Part shown: positions 27,258 through 36,105 of the stretch, piece by piece
How positions within the stretch are numbered: the stretch's first letter is position 1
Layout of the letters: each line of letters starts with the position of its first letter
Source of the DNA: Kitasatospora cineracea
GTDB lineage: Bacteria > Actinomycetota > Actinomycetes > Streptomycetales > Streptomycetaceae
DNA length: 64,000 nt
NCBI RefSeq assembly: GCF_003751605.1
Contig: NZ_RJVJ01000001.1
Coordinates: forward strand, 2,852,001-2,916,000
Direction: 5' to 3'
The notes under the pieces: model-generated
The model's input: only the letters and a program-made list of their open reading frames with translations
The model's database searches: none
Told to the model about the DNA's origin: nothing
Made by a program: the position numbers and the translations under genes

Positions 27258-28904
27258 TCAGCGGCGCGGACGGGACTTCGACCGCGACCGGGGCGCCGGC
27301 TCGGTCGGCAGACCCGCGGTGCGCAGGGCGGCGAACGCGCTGCGGGCCCGGCTCTCCTCCAGGTCGTCGGCGGCGAACAGCAGCGCGTCGTACAGCTCCG
27401 CCGAGCCCCGGATCGCGGCCGCGAACTGTCCGACGTCACTGGCCGAACGCAGTCGCACCAACTCGCCGATCAGCGCGGTCGCCGACTCCTCGTCCAGCGC
27501 GGTGGCGATCGCCGCGACCTCCTTGAGCGGTCGTCCCGCCGCCTGGCGCAGGAGGTGGCGGGCATCGTCGGAGCGCCCGGATGCCCGCAAGTGTCCGGTC
27601 AGTTCGGCGAGTTCACCGGCGGGTGCGGAGGCCCGCTCCCACAGCAGGGTCTGCCCGTCGGCCGACTGATCTGACTGCTCCAGGGCCGCGAGCAGCGCCG
27701 GAAGGGCCTGGGCGCTCACCGACCACAGGGCGTGGAACAGGTCCGCGGCCTCGTCCACCAGCCCTTCCTGGCGTAGTTCCGCCAGGGCGGCCGCCGCGTG
27801 TTCCGGGGAGCCGGAGGCCACCGACCGGGCCAGGTAGGTGGAGGAACCGGCCGGTCCTTGGGCTCGCAGCAGCGTGGCCAGCCCGGCCAGGTCGGACGGC
27901 GTGATCATCAGTGCCACCTGCGCCACGATGGCGGCGGACTCGTGCACCGCTCCCTGTCGGTGCAGGTCGGTGATCCGCTGGGCGAGGGCAACCAGCTCGG
28001 CGCCCGTCCGGGCGCGGGGCCCGTCCTCCGGCGCGGTCGCCCTCGGGCCGGCCGCTGAGTCCCGGAATGCGGTGCTGTTGCTGCCGGGCGCGGTGCCCGC
28101 TCCGCTGTTCCCGGTCGCGTTGCGCCCTGCGTTCGGGCGGACGGTGCTGTCGGCCCGGGCATCGCCAAGTCCCTCGTTCGGCGCGCTTGCTCTGGCCCAT
28201 GAGGTGCCGGTGGGTTCTTCCGCTCGGATAGCAGGCCCGCCATTGCGGGTGGCGGTGTCGTGCTCGCCGGTGCCAGGGCGGGGCTGGGCAGCGTTGGCGT
28301 GCTCCTCGTTCCTCCGGGCCGCGCGGAGGGGACGGCCGACCCGGAAGCGGGCGCCGCGCAGCGGCGGGGCGCCGGTAGCCGGAACGGCGGGTGGGGCGGT
28401 GGCGCCGGTCGGGTCGGTCGGATCGGTCGGTTCATGGACGGAGCCCGATCCGGGGCCTCCGCCGAAGCGGGCCCCGGTCGGGAACGAGCGCTGCGGGGGC
28501 ACCAGGGGAGAGGCTGGTCCGGCAGGGCCCGGTGCCCAGAAGTCCTGGGCGGAGGGTTCCGGGCTGCGGCCCGGTGCGGGGGAGGGGGCGGAGCGGCCGG
28601 CCAGTCGTCCGGCCAACTGTCGTTCCTCGGCTGCCAGGAGGCGGTCGCTCAGTTCGAGGCAGCGTGCGCCGAGTCCTTCGCGGAGGGTCTGTGCCTGGGC
28701 TAGTTGTCGCACCAGTTCGGGATCGGGCTGCTGGGGCGGTCGGCCGTACGCGGGCGCGTGGTCGGGTTCATGGCCGGCCCGGACGGCTTCGGCGAGTCTG
28801 CGCTCGCGCTGTGCGGCGAACTGCCGCGCTCTCAGGAGTTCGTCCAGCTCTGCTCTGAGCATCTGGACATCGACCGAATCCGGCCCCGAATTGCGTACGG
28901 TCAT
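27258..28904 (-). CDS. Large hypothetical protein with coiled-coil head and helical-repeat tail
   Basis: A 548-residue protein not matched to a named family. Residues 10-100 are a charged coiled coil (VQMLRAELDELLRARQFAAQRERRLAEAVRAG), 105-320 are Pro/Ala/Gly-rich and disordered, and 330-530 are helical repeats of about 35 residues (ALAQRITDLHRQGAVHESAAIVAQVALM; LAGLATLLRAQGPAGSSTYLARSVAS; HLRASGRSDDARHLLRQAAG) that read like TPR/HEAT units. The end is basic (SRSKSRPRR). ATG 28904 follows GGAGAGG on the minus strand; ORF extends upstream without start support. Cytoplasmic; function unknown. Confidence 0.75.
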   Translation of the reverse strand: MTVRNSGPDSVDVQMLRAELDELLRARQFAAQRERRLAEAVRAGHEPDHAPAYGRPPQQPDPELVRQLAQAQTLREGLGARCLELSDRLLAAEERQLAGRLAGRSAPSPAPGRSPEPSAQDFWAPGPAGPASPLVPPQRSFPTGARFGGGPGSGSVHEPTDPTDPTGATAPPAVPATGAPPLRGARFRVGRPLRAARRNEEHANAAQPRPGTGEHDTATRNGGPAIRAEEPTGTSWARASAPNEGLGDARADSTVRPNAGRNATGNSGAGTAPGSNSTAFRDSAAGPRATAPEDGPRARTGAELVALAQRITDLHRQGAVHESAAIVAQVALMITPSDLAGLATLLRAQGPAGSSTYLARSVASGSPEHAAAALAELRQEGLVDEAADLFHALWSVSAQALPALLAALEQSDQSADGQTLLWERASAPAGELAELTGHLRASGRSDDARHLLRQAAGRPLKEVAAIATALDEESATALIGELVRLRSASDVGQFAAAIRGSAELYDALLFAADDLEESRARSAFAALRTAGLPTEPAPRSRSKSRPRR

Positions 28905-29159
28905 CGCGCCCCGCCCGACCTCTCCATGGAGGCCACCCGACTGGCCTCCGAACACAACGACTGGTGGCCATCCTGGCGCTGCCGTACGGCGGCCACGTTA
29001 CGGGAGCAAGTCTTAACCTTTTCGGGCTGGAGATGCGAGTGGCCGGTGTGGCGCGGGAGGCCGGTGCGACTCGTGAATTTCGGCCAACTTCTGTGCGGCT
29101 CACCCCACTTGCCAGGAGAATGCGCAACTCACCTACTAGTTTCCGTAGTTGATGGTCCG

Positions 29160-29738
29160 TCAGCTTGCCAGGCGTGCTCGCGCTTCCATCAGTGCGAAAC
29201 CGAGCAGGTTCAACCCCCGCCACCGGGCGGGGGACCCGGCCCGTTCGTCGTCCGCCGCGAGCCCGATGCCCCAGATCCGGTCGAGCGGGCTGGCCTCCAC
29301 GAGGACACGCCCGCCGGTGCGGAGCAGGTACGTGCGGAGCCGTTCGTCCTGTTCGAACTTCGCGGTGCTGCCAGTCACCACCAGTTCGAAACGGTGCGCC
29401 ACCCACCGGTCCTCGTCGAACCCCTTGACCAGGCGCCCCAGATTCTTCGCCTCCGCGGGCGTCCGTGCCCGGAGGATCTTCGGGACGATCTCCTCGTCCT
29501 CGAACAGCCGGGCCTTCCCGGCCATCATCCAGTGTTCGGCGGTGCGGTACTGGACCCCGTCGACGCTGAACGGGGAGGGCCACCACTGGCTGAGCGCGCC
29601 GGACCCGATCTGCCCGTCCCGCTGTGGCTGGTGGCCCCAGAAGTACAGGTACTTCGGGTGCGCCCCGGACGCGACCGCGGCCGTCAACTGATCGAGGGTG
29701 CGCACCTCGCTCGGAGAGCTGGTCGGGTTCGTCGTCAT
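29160..29738 (-). CDS. NADAR family (YbiA-like) protein
   Basis: A 192-residue NADAR-domain protein: YLYFWGHQP, SQWWPSPFSVDGVQYRTAEHWMMAGKARLFED, the catalytic-type Glu in TAEHWMM, and DRIWGIGLA near the C-terminus. NADAR proteins hydrolyse N-glycosidic bonds of riboflavin-pathway intermediates or of ADP-ribosylated guanine in DNA. The latter is paired with a DarT toxin, and no DarT is beside it. ATG 29738 follows GAGGATGAGG on the minus strand. The gap 28905-29159 holds no gene. Confidence 0.88.
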   Translation of the reverse strand: MTTNPTSSPSEVRTLDQLTAAVASGAHPKYLYFWGHQPQRDGQIGSGALSQWWPSPFSVDGVQYRTAEHWMMAGKARLFEDEEIVPKILRARTPAEAKNLGRLVKGFDEDRWVAHRFELVVTGSTAKFEQDERLRTYLLRTGGRVLVEASPLDRIWGIGLAADDERAGSPARWRGLNLLGFALMEARARLAS

Positions 29739-30187
29739 GTCCTCATCCTCGCACCGGCCCAGCCTGCCGGACCTGCCATTTTTCCTGTGGACACCTGCGG
29801 CGACACCCGCCCGCCCCCAAAGCGCGGCCACCGGTCCGGCCCGCCTTCGCCTGCCCATGCTGTGCCTGCGTTCCCAGACAGGGGCGGAGCGCCTGCCGAC
29901 CACACCCCGCACCGGCCAGCGCGGCACCCGGGTCGGGGGTCGATGGCCGGGGCGCGGTCGGTGGGCGGCAGGGCGAATCGCACTGTGGAGGTGTCAAGGA
30001 ACGGAAGGTGCGGGTGGGAAGGGCGTGTTCACATCGACGGCAGCTCGGGCTGCGAGGTCATCGACAGGGTGGGGCGGCTCCTTTCAACCCGAGGCCGGGT
30101 AGTCGTCCAGACGTACCCGACGTCCGGAGGGCTGCCGGGTCCTCCTGGTGCCGGGACGTGCTGCTGCGGGCTCTGCCAGTACGGTGC
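29739..30187. other. Stretch without a supported gene
   Basis: About 450 bases between the NADAR start and the end of the degraded locus to the right. ORFs exist in several frames but have mixed third-position use and no convincing ribosome sites. Nothing recognisable beyond the likely NADAR promoter. Confidence 0.5.
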
Positions 30188-31123
30188 TCAACCTCCCGGC
30201 GCAGAGCGGCGGGGCGAGCCGGCCGTGTTCTGGCGGAGCTTCCGGGAGCGCAACTCCCGGAAGCAGGTCGGGCGCGCTGCGGCTGGCCGTCGCAGCCCGG
30301 GATTACGCCGTGAGGAAGCGGCCGCCGCTCGCGGGGCGGCGGATGCTGCCCGGTGCGCCCGGCCGGGGCAGGCCCGGGGCCGAGATCCGGCGTTCGGTGC
30401 CCGATCGGTCGACCGTGCCGGGTGGTCAGGTCGGCGGATCCCGGCGGCCGTCGCGGCCGGGAGCGTACTGACGGAACGCCCTGTCGCCGTGGCGGTCGGG
30501 CCACCGTCCGGCCCGCTTCCGGTCGCGGTGACCCGCAACCGGCTCGACATTCCGGTGTACATCCGGTCCGCCGGGGACGCGGAAACGATCCCGGTGGATC
30601 GCGCCGTCAGCTGGATGGTCTGCACTGACACTCCTTTCCTGAGGAACCCGGTGGGCGGGCTGCCCACCGGGGCCGGGGCCACGGCACACGGCCGGAAGGC
30701 CCCGAACATCCGGAACGCCCGGAACCTGCGCCACCGCCCGGCCACCTGCACCGGGCCGCCGCCCGCGCCGACTGGCCCGTCGCTGGCGGACCCCGCGCGA
30801 ACGGCCCGTGGCCGTGGTCGGACCGCCGCCGACCAGCACGCGGCGGCCAGCGGCAGCTCCGCGCACCCCGCCATCAACAGGGCGGCCAGCAACTCGGAGC
30901 CGCCGGCAGCCGTCGCCAGGTCGCACCCGGCGTCGGTGACCAGCAGGGTGCCCGCCAACCCGGCCGGCCAGAACGGGCTCCGGCCCTGCCGCAGGCACGC
31001 GGCGGAAGCCGACAGGGCCGCTGACTCGACCAGGTCGAGCACCGCCCAAGGGCGGCCGCCGGGCAGCACGGCCAGCAGCGCCGACCAGGGCAGCAGGACC
31101 AGCCCGCAGCCCAGGAACAGCAC
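30188..31123 (-). CDS. Possible membrane protein in a partly degraded locus
   Basis: An open frame whose first 130 residues look like a real membrane protein (LFLGCGLVLLPWSALLAVLPGG, WAVLDLVESAALSASAACLR, AGTLLVTDAGCDL, SELLAALLMAGCAELPLAAACW). The frame has no start upstream of GTG 31123. An ATG at 31228 overlapping the previous stop would be the natural start, but it enters another frame, suggesting a one-base frameshift near 31205-31215. A second possible start, GTG 30625, has a good AAAGGAG site and the product begins MQTIQLTARSTGIVSASPADRMYTGMSSRL. The last 80 codons have poor coding character. No family recognised. Confidence 0.35.
   Translation of the reverse strand: MLFLGCGLVLLPWSALLAVLPGGRPWAVLDLVESAALSASAACLRQGRSPFWPAGLAGTLLVTDAGCDLATAAGGSELLAALLMAGCAELPLAAACWSAAVRPRPRAVRAGSASDGPVGAGGGPVQVAGRWRRFRAFRMFGAFRPCAVAPAPVGSPPTGFLRKGVSVQTIQLTARSTGIVSASPADRMYTGMSSRLRVTATGSGPDGGPTATATGRSVSTLPAATAAGIRRPDHPARSTDRAPNAGSRPRACPGRAHRAASAAPRAAAASSRRNPGLRRPAAARPTCFRELRSRKLRQNTAGSPRRSAPGG
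30238..30264. terminator. Perfect 11-bp hairpin
   Basis: GCTTCCGGGAG (30238-30248), loop CGCAA, CTCCCGGAAGC (30254-30264). It lies within the weakly coding end of the previous entry, which hints that the true minus-strand gene ends before 30265 and that this is its terminator. Confidence 0.55.
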
Positions 31124-31223
31124 CTGCGGCCGCAGCCACCCGGCCCGTCGGACCGTACGGGCAGACCGCCCCGCGACGACGACGCCACCGCCAGCCGGGG
31201 AGAGCCCGGGATCGAGCGCGCGC

Positions 31224-31724
31224 TCATGCGACCCTCCCCGACTCCTGGTGCTCCACGCCGCAGCACGCCTCCGACAACTGCGCCCAGCGGAACCCCCCGG
31301 TCGCGGAGGCGAACCAGAACCGGCCCACCACCCGCACGGTCGCGGCACCGGTGGCCCGCCGCCGCAGCCCGCCGGTGAGAAAACGCACCGGTGGGGGAGC
31401 CCCGCAGGGTGGCAGCCGGCCCCAGGCGCACGCGACCCGTCCTTCCCCCCGTGCTCCGGCCCTGCCGAGCCGGGCTCCGCGCAACCCGGCGCCACCGAGC
31501 GAGGACTCGACCACGACATCGAGCAGTTCGCCGTGCTCGTAGACCTCCATGGCCGGTCGGCGGCCCGCCCGCAGCCGCACCGACCACGGGCCGACCTCGG
31601 CGACCTTCCCCAACTCGTCTTCGGTGCAGGGCAGTTCGTGATCGACGTCGGAGAACTGGGAGGCTGCCGCCCGAGCGGGGGCGAGCGGACCGCGGACACA
31701 GCGCATCAGGTTCGTATTCGTCAT
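31224..31724 (-). CDS. Hypothetical protein divergent from the two-component operon
   Basis: A 166-residue protein starting at ATG 31724 with GAAGGA on the minus strand 11 bases away. It has acidic N-terminal (FSDVDHELPCTEDELGKVAEVGPWSVRLRAGRRPAMEVYEHGELLDVVVESS) and a C-terminal half with several cysteines; I recognise no family. The stop overlaps an ATG (31226-31228) of the damaged membrane-protein frame by the usual ATGA. It is transcribed away from the histidine kinase gene and shares the palindrome-bearing intergenic region. Confidence 0.6.
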   Translation of the reverse strand: MTNTNLMRCVRGPLAPARAAASQFSDVDHELPCTEDELGKVAEVGPWSVRLRAGRRPAMEVYEHGELLDVVVESSLGGAGLRGARLGRAGARGEGRVACAWGRLPPCGAPPPVRFLTGGLRRRATGAATVRVVGRFWFASATGGFRWAQLSEACCGVEHQESGRVA

Positions 31725-31772
31725 GCCGTCAAGAATCCTTCGGCGGAAGGATCTTGTCGGTAGCGCGCGGTC

Positions 31773-31810
31773 CCGTCTTTGGGGTGTAGCCAGCTACACC
31801 CCAAAGACGG
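31773..31810. promoter_or_regulatory. 38-bp near-perfect palindrome between divergent genes
   Basis: CCGTCTTTGGGGTGTAGC at 31773-31790, CA, then GCTACACCCCAAAGACGG at 31793-31810: 18 perfect pairs around a 2-base centre. It lies 49 bases from both the minus-strand ATG (31724) and the histidine kinase ATG (31860), so it is almost exactly central. Genes diverge, so a terminator role is unlikely; a shared operator, perhaps for the response regulator encoded next, is the simplest reading. Confidence 0.7.
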
Positions 31811-31859
31811 AGGCCCATGCCATGGAAGCCGAGATCGGACGGCCTCTACGCTGATCCGC

Positions 31860-33149
31860 ATGTTCCAGTCGAAGATCGACACGCCCCCGCGCCGGGCGGC
31901 CGGAGCCACCACGGCCCGGGCCGTCGAGGCCCGGGCCGCCACGGTTCGCGCCGCCGTGTCCGCGCGCACGCCGTGGTCCGCGGGCACGCGGCGGGATTCG
32001 CTCTTCCTGGCTGCCGGCCTTCCGTTCGGCCTGCCCTGCATGATCGTCCTCAACCTTCCGGGCGGCGCCCTGCTGCCGGGGCTGGCCCTGCTCGTGGTCC
32101 TCTTCGACCTGCTGACGGTCGCCCAGCGCAGCCGGGTCCGCGCCCTGCGCGGGCTGGAGATCCCGGGCCGGGTCCCGCCGGGCGCGCCGTGGCTGGTCCG
32201 ACTCCTCGCGGGGCTGACGTGGCGCCAGGCCGCCCACCACCTGCTGGTGGCCCCGTTGCAGACCATGTGCGCCGCCCTGGTGCTCGGCCTCTGGGGAACG
32301 TCGGCCGTGCTGCTCGGCTTCTTCGGCTGGGTGTGGTTGCTGCCGCCCGACAACCCGCTGCAGGCCGGGCCGGGCTGGGCCGTCACGGGCACCGCCGCGA
32401 CCGTCGGCGGCCTGCTCCTGCTCGTCGCCACGCCCTGGCTGGTCGCCCTGCTCGCCGCTGTCGACCTGTGGGCGGTCCGGATCCTGCTCGGCCCCAACCG
32501 GGCGGAGGTGCTGGAGCTCCGCGTTGAGCACCTGGCCCGGAGCCGGGTCGACGTGGTGGACGCGGCCGACGCCGAACGGCGCCGCATCGAAAGGGACTTG
32601 CACGACGGCGCCCAGCAGCGCCTGGTCTCCCTGGCGATGAACCTGGGCCTGGCCCGGCGCACCCTCAAGCACCTCCCGCCCGAGGCCATGGAGGTGATCG
32701 TCGCCGCGCACGAGGAGGCCCAGGCCGCCATCAAGGAACTGCACGACCTGGTCCGCGGCCTGCACCCGGCGGTGCTGGAGGACCGCGGGCTCGACGCGGC
32801 GCTCTCCGGCATCGCCGCCCGCAGCCCCGTCCCCGTGCACCTCACGGTCGACCTGCCGGGCCGCATAGCGCCCACCGTGGAGGCGGTCGCCTACTTCACG
32901 GTCTCCGAGGCGCTGGCCAACGCCGCCAAGCACTCCCGGGCCTCCCGGGTCGACCTCGCCCTGCACCGGGCGGCCGACCGGCTGCGCATCACCATCACCG
33001 ACGACGGCATCGGCGGGGCGGACGCCGGCCGTGGCAGCGGCCTCGCCGGCCTGCGCAAACGCGCCGCCTCGGTCGACGGATCGTTCGCCATCACCAGCCC
33101 CCGCGGGGGCCCGACCACCATCACCATGGAGCTGCCATGCGAGCTGTGA
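31860..33149 (+). CDS. Sensor histidine kinase, NarL/HisKA_3 class
   Basis: A 429-residue membrane kinase. Residues 45-225 hold four to five hydrophobic segments (SLFLAAGLPFGLPCMIVLNL, LLPGLALLVVLFDLL, AALVLGLWGTSAVLLGFFGWVWLL, TVGGLLLLVATPWLVALLAAVDLW). HisKA_3 follows with RRRIERDLHDGAQQRLVSLAMNLGLARR (phospho-acceptor His), then the HATPase with EALANAAKHSRASRV and DDGIGGADAGRGSGLAGLRKR. ATG 31860 has no ribosome site and may be leaderless; TACGCT at 31847-31852 could be a -10. It overlaps the regulator gene by 13 bases. Signal unknown. Confidence 0.9.
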   Translation: MFQSKIDTPPRRAAGATTARAVEARAATVRAAVSARTPWSAGTRRDSLFLAAGLPFGLPCMIVLNLPGGALLPGLALLVVLFDLLTVAQRSRVRALRGLEIPGRVPPGAPWLVRLLAGLTWRQAAHHLLVAPLQTMCAALVLGLWGTSAVLLGFFGWVWLLPPDNPLQAGPGWAVTGTAATVGGLLLLVATPWLVALLAAVDLWAVRILLGPNRAEVLELRVEHLARSRVDVVDAADAERRRIERDLHDGAQQRLVSLAMNLGLARRTLKHLPPEAMEVIVAAHEEAQAAIKELHDLVRGLHPAVLEDRGLDAALSGIAARSPVPVHLTVDLPGRIAPTVEAVAYFTVSEALANAAKHSRASRVDLALHRAADRLRITITDDGIGGADAGRGSGLAGLRKRAASVDGSFAITSPRGGPTTITMELPCEL

Positions 33150-33784
33150 TCGCCGAGGACTCGGTCCTCCTGAGGATCGGCATCGTCAAGGTGCTGGAGA
33201 GCGAGGGCTACGAGGTCGCCGCCGCGGTGGGGGACGCCGAGGCGCTGCTCGCCGCCGTCGAGGAGCACCGCCCGCAGATCGTCGTCGCGGACGTCCGGAT
33301 GCCCCCGGGGTTCACGGACGAGGGCGTCCGGGCCGCGCTGATGATCCGCCAGCAGTGGCCCGACACCGCGGTCGTCCTGCTCTCCCAGTTCGTCGAGGAG
33401 CGCTACGCGGCGGACTTGCTGGCCAAGAACACCAGCGGCGTCGGCTACCTGCTCAAACAGCGGGTGGCGAACGTGGACGAGTTCGTGGAGGCGCTGCAGC
33501 GGGTGGCCGGGGGCGGCACCGCCCTCGACCCCGAGGTGGTCGCCCAACTGCTGCTGCGCCGCGACCGCGATCCGCTGCACCGGCTGACGCCCCGCGAGCG
33601 GGACGTGTTGGCGCTGATGGCCGAGGGCCGCTCGAACACCGCGATCGCCGAATCCCTGGTGGTCAGCGACAGCGCCGTCTCCAAGCACATCAACTCCATC
33701 CTCACCAAGCTCGACCTGCCACCCGCCGAGGACACCCACCGGCGGGTGCTCGCGGTGCTGCGCTTCCTGGAGGTCAGCCAATGA
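33137..33784 (+). CDS. LuxR/NarL-type response regulator
   Basis: A 215-residue response regulator. The receiver has acidic EDS (Glu7-Asp8), phospho-acceptor Asp52 in VVADVRMPP, conserved Ser in LLSQF and Lys in YLLKQ. The C-terminal helix-turn-helix is LTPRERDVLALMAEGRSNTAIAESLVVSDSAVSKHINSILTKLDL. It is partnered with the upstream kinase. The palindrome before the kinase gene is a candidate target. Confidence 0.93.
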   Translation: MRAVIAEDSVLLRIGIVKVLESEGYEVAAAVGDAEALLAAVEEHRPQIVVADVRMPPGFTDEGVRAALMIRQQWPDTAVVLLSQFVEERYAADLLAKNTSGVGYLLKQRVANVDEFVEALQRVAGGGTALDPEVVAQLLLRRDRDPLHRLTPRERDVLALMAEGRSNTAIAESLVVSDSAVSKHINSILTKLDLPPAEDTHRRVLAVLRFLEVSQ

Positions 33785-34662
33785 CGCGACCCGCCCCGCC
33801 GGAGCCGCCGACGGTTCCCGCGCCGGGCCGACTCGCCCGTCGGCTGCCGGCCCCGTGGCCGCCGGGCCCGCCCGCCGAACCGAGCCCCGGCGAGCGCCGG
33901 GCCTGGCGGCTCATCGGCGCGCTCGCCCTGGTCTGCGTCCTCCTGGCGGGCGTCGCCGTCACGGGGGCGGCCCTCATCCAGCGGGACACCGCCCGGGAGC
34001 GGACGTACTTCGAGGCGATCGGCCAGCTCGACATCGACTCCGGCCCGGCCCACGTCACCGTCCGGGCCGGCGGCACCGATCGGGTGGTGCTGGTCGAACA
34101 GCTCGGCTGGGCCCTGCGCAGGCCCACGGTCAACGTACGGATCGCCGCGGGCCGGATGTCGATCTCCGTCGACTGCCCGGAGGCCCGGTTCACGGGCGGC
34201 TGCCCGGTCTCCCTGGCCGTCCAGGTCCCGCCGTCGACCATGGTCCACGCCCGCAACGGCTCCGGGCGGACGGAGATCGAAGGCGTGGCGGGCAGCGTCT
34301 CGGCGGAGACCGGCAGCGGCCAGGTCCAGCTGACCGGGATCAGCGGGCCGATCTGGGCGAAGAGCGGCTCCGGGCAGATCATCGGCACGGGGCTGAGCGC
34401 GCCCGAGGCCCAGCTGTCCGCCGCCTCCGGACAGGTCACCCTGCAGTACGACCGCCCACCGGACTTGGTCGCCACCCGCCTCGCCTCGGGAAACCTGCTC
34501 CTGCAACTGCCGGACGACCGCAGCCGGTACCGGATCGACCTCAGCAGCGACGGCGGCAGCCAGACGATCGACCGGTCCCTCCAGGACCTCGACTCGCCAC
34601 GACTGCTCGACGTCATCTCCGCCTCCGGCACCGTCACCATCAACCGGTCCGGAAAGCCCTGA
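33781..34662 (+). CDS. Membrane-anchored DUF4097-like protein
   Basis: A 293-residue protein: Pro-rich cytoplasmic head (1-38), one membrane segment (about 43-66, LIGALALVCVLLAGVAVTGAALI), and an external repetitive beta domain with Gly/Ser repeats (ARNGSGRTEIEGVAGSVSAETGSGQVQLTGISGPIWAKSGSGQIIGTGL) like the DUF4097 beta-helix adhesin-type domain. Its ATG overlaps the regulator stop by four bases, so the kinase-regulator-DUF4097 trio is one operon, a frequent Streptomyces arrangement. Possibly the output or a cell-envelope co-sensor. Confidence 0.8.
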   Translation: MTRPAPPEPPTVPAPGRLARRLPAPWPPGPPAEPSPGERRAWRLIGALALVCVLLAGVAVTGAALIQRDTARERTYFEAIGQLDIDSGPAHVTVRAGGTDRVVLVEQLGWALRRPTVNVRIAAGRMSISVDCPEARFTGGCPVSLAVQVPPSTMVHARNGSGRTEIEGVAGSVSAETGSGQVQLTGISGPIWAKSGSGQIIGTGLSAPEAQLSAASGQVTLQYDRPPDLVATRLASGNLLLQLPDDRSRYRIDLSSDGGSQTIDRSLQDLDSPRLLDVISASGTVTINRSGKP

Positions 34663-34860
34663 CCGCCCCGGCCACCCCGGGCCGGGCCGCCGCGGTCCTG
34701 ACCGCCCCGGCCGCCCCTGCCCGGCGGCCGTCACAGCCGTGGCACCCGCTGCCCGACCGCCCCGGCTCGGGCCCCGGCCCGGCGGGTTCCGCGGGTGGGA
34801 GAGAATGGAGAGTCCGGAAGCCCGCCGTTGGGGCCCTACCCGTATGAGGATCCGCCGCGC

Positions 34861-36048
34861 ATGACCACCACGCCCGACACCGTCCAGGCCGCCCCGGCAG
34901 CATCCGGCACCCCGGAGTTCGCCCCGTTGAACATCGGGCCGATGCAGGTCTGGCCCCCGGTGGTGCTGGCGCCGATGGCCGGCATCACCAACGCCCCCTT
35001 CCGCACCCTGTGCCGGGAGCAGAGCGGCGGCCGCGGCCTGTACGTCTCCGAGATGATCACCACCCGTGCCCTGGTCGAGCGCAACGCCAAGACCATGCAG
35101 CTGATCAGGTTCGACCCGAGCGAGAAGCCGCGCTCGATCCAGCTGTACGGGGTGGACCCGGAGACCGTCGGCAAGGCGGCCCGGATGATCTCCGCGGAGG
35201 GCCTCGCCGACCACATCGACCTCAACTTCGGCTGCCCCGTCCCCAAGGTGACCCGCAAGGGCGGCGGCTCCGCGCTGCCGTACAAGCGCAACCTGCTGCG
35301 CGAGATCCTGCGCCAGGCGGTCTCCAACGCGGGCGACCTGCCCGTCACCATGAAGATGCGCAAAGGCATCGACGACGGTCACCTGACCTACCTGGACGCC
35401 GGACGGATCGGGGCGGAGGAGGGCGTCTCCGCGATCGCCCTGCACGGCCGCACCGCGGCCCAGCACTACGGCGGCACGGCGGACTGGTCGGCCATCGCCC
35501 GGCTCCGCGAGTCCGTCCCGGCCGGCATCCCGGTGCTCGGCAACGGAGACATCTGGTCCGCGGACGACGCGGTGCGGATGATGCGCGAGACCGGTTGCGA
35601 CGGCGTGGTCGTCGGCCGCGGTTGCCTGGGCCGGCCCTGGCTGTTCAAGGACCTGGTGTCGATCTTCGAGGGCGACGTCGACTACGCCCGCCCCACCTTC
35701 GGGTACGTGGCCCGCGCGATGGTGCGGCACGCCCAACTGCTGGGGGAGTGGCTCGGTGACGAGGCCCGCGGTGTCATCGACTTCCGCAAGCACGTCGCCT
35801 GGTACACCAAGGGCTTCTCGGTCGGCTCCGAGCTGCGGGTGAAGCTCGCCGGCTCCAGCTCGCTGGCCGAGCTGACCGAGACGCTCGCCCTGGTCGACCA
35901 GGAGCAGAGCTGGCCGATCGGCGCCGACGGCCCGCGCGGCCGGACCAGCGGCAACAACCGGGTGGTCCTGCCCGAAGGCTGGTTGGACGATCCGTACGAG
36001 TGTGCCCGGCTGAGCGAAGACGCCGAATCGGACACCTCTGGCGGATGA
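34861..36048 (+). CDS. dus: tRNA-dihydrouridine synthase (DusB type)
   Basis: A 395-residue flavoenzyme reducing uridines in tRNA D-loops with FMN/NADPH. TIM-barrel motifs are VVLAPMAGITNAPFRTLCRE, YVSEMITTRALVERNAK, IDLNFGCPVPKVTRKGGGSAL (catalytic Cys), VTMKMRKGID, LHGRTAAQHYGGTADW and VVVGRGCLGRPWLF. ATG 34861 is chosen over GTG 34795 since GGATCCG... region immediately upstream is not conserved. Terminator-like CCCGGCC/GGCCGGG at 36073-36093. Confidence 0.95.
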   Translation: MTTTPDTVQAAPAASGTPEFAPLNIGPMQVWPPVVLAPMAGITNAPFRTLCREQSGGRGLYVSEMITTRALVERNAKTMQLIRFDPSEKPRSIQLYGVDPETVGKAARMISAEGLADHIDLNFGCPVPKVTRKGGGSALPYKRNLLREILRQAVSNAGDLPVTMKMRKGIDDGHLTYLDAGRIGAEEGVSAIALHGRTAAQHYGGTADWSAIARLRESVPAGIPVLGNGDIWSADDAVRMMRETGCDGVVVGRGCLGRPWLFKDLVSIFEGDVDYARPTFGYVARAMVRHAQLLGEWLGDEARGVIDFRKHVAWYTKGFSVGSELRVKLAGSSSLAELTETLALVDQEQSWPIGADGPRGRTSGNNRVVLPEGWLDDPYECARLSEDAESDTSGG

Positions 36049-36072
36049 TCTGTACTAACTGGCGGGGATGGT

Positions 36073-36093
36073 CCCGGCCTGAGTCTGGCCGGG
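36073..36093 (+). terminator. Hairpin after dus
   Basis: CCCGGCC at 36073-36079 and GGCCGGG at 36087-36093 with a seven-base loop; weak outer pairing (GGGA/TCCC) extends it. Confidence 0.5.
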
Positions 36094-36105
36094 GCGTCCC
36101 AGCCA

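Noticed and set aside
29160-29738. DarG-type antitoxin role for the NADAR protein
   Set aside because: No DarT-like toxin gene on either side; neighbours are unrelated.
28704-31763. Long plus-strand frame across the NADAR region
   Set aside because: Opposite to genes with clear motifs and ribosome sites on the minus strand; composition is that of a shadow.
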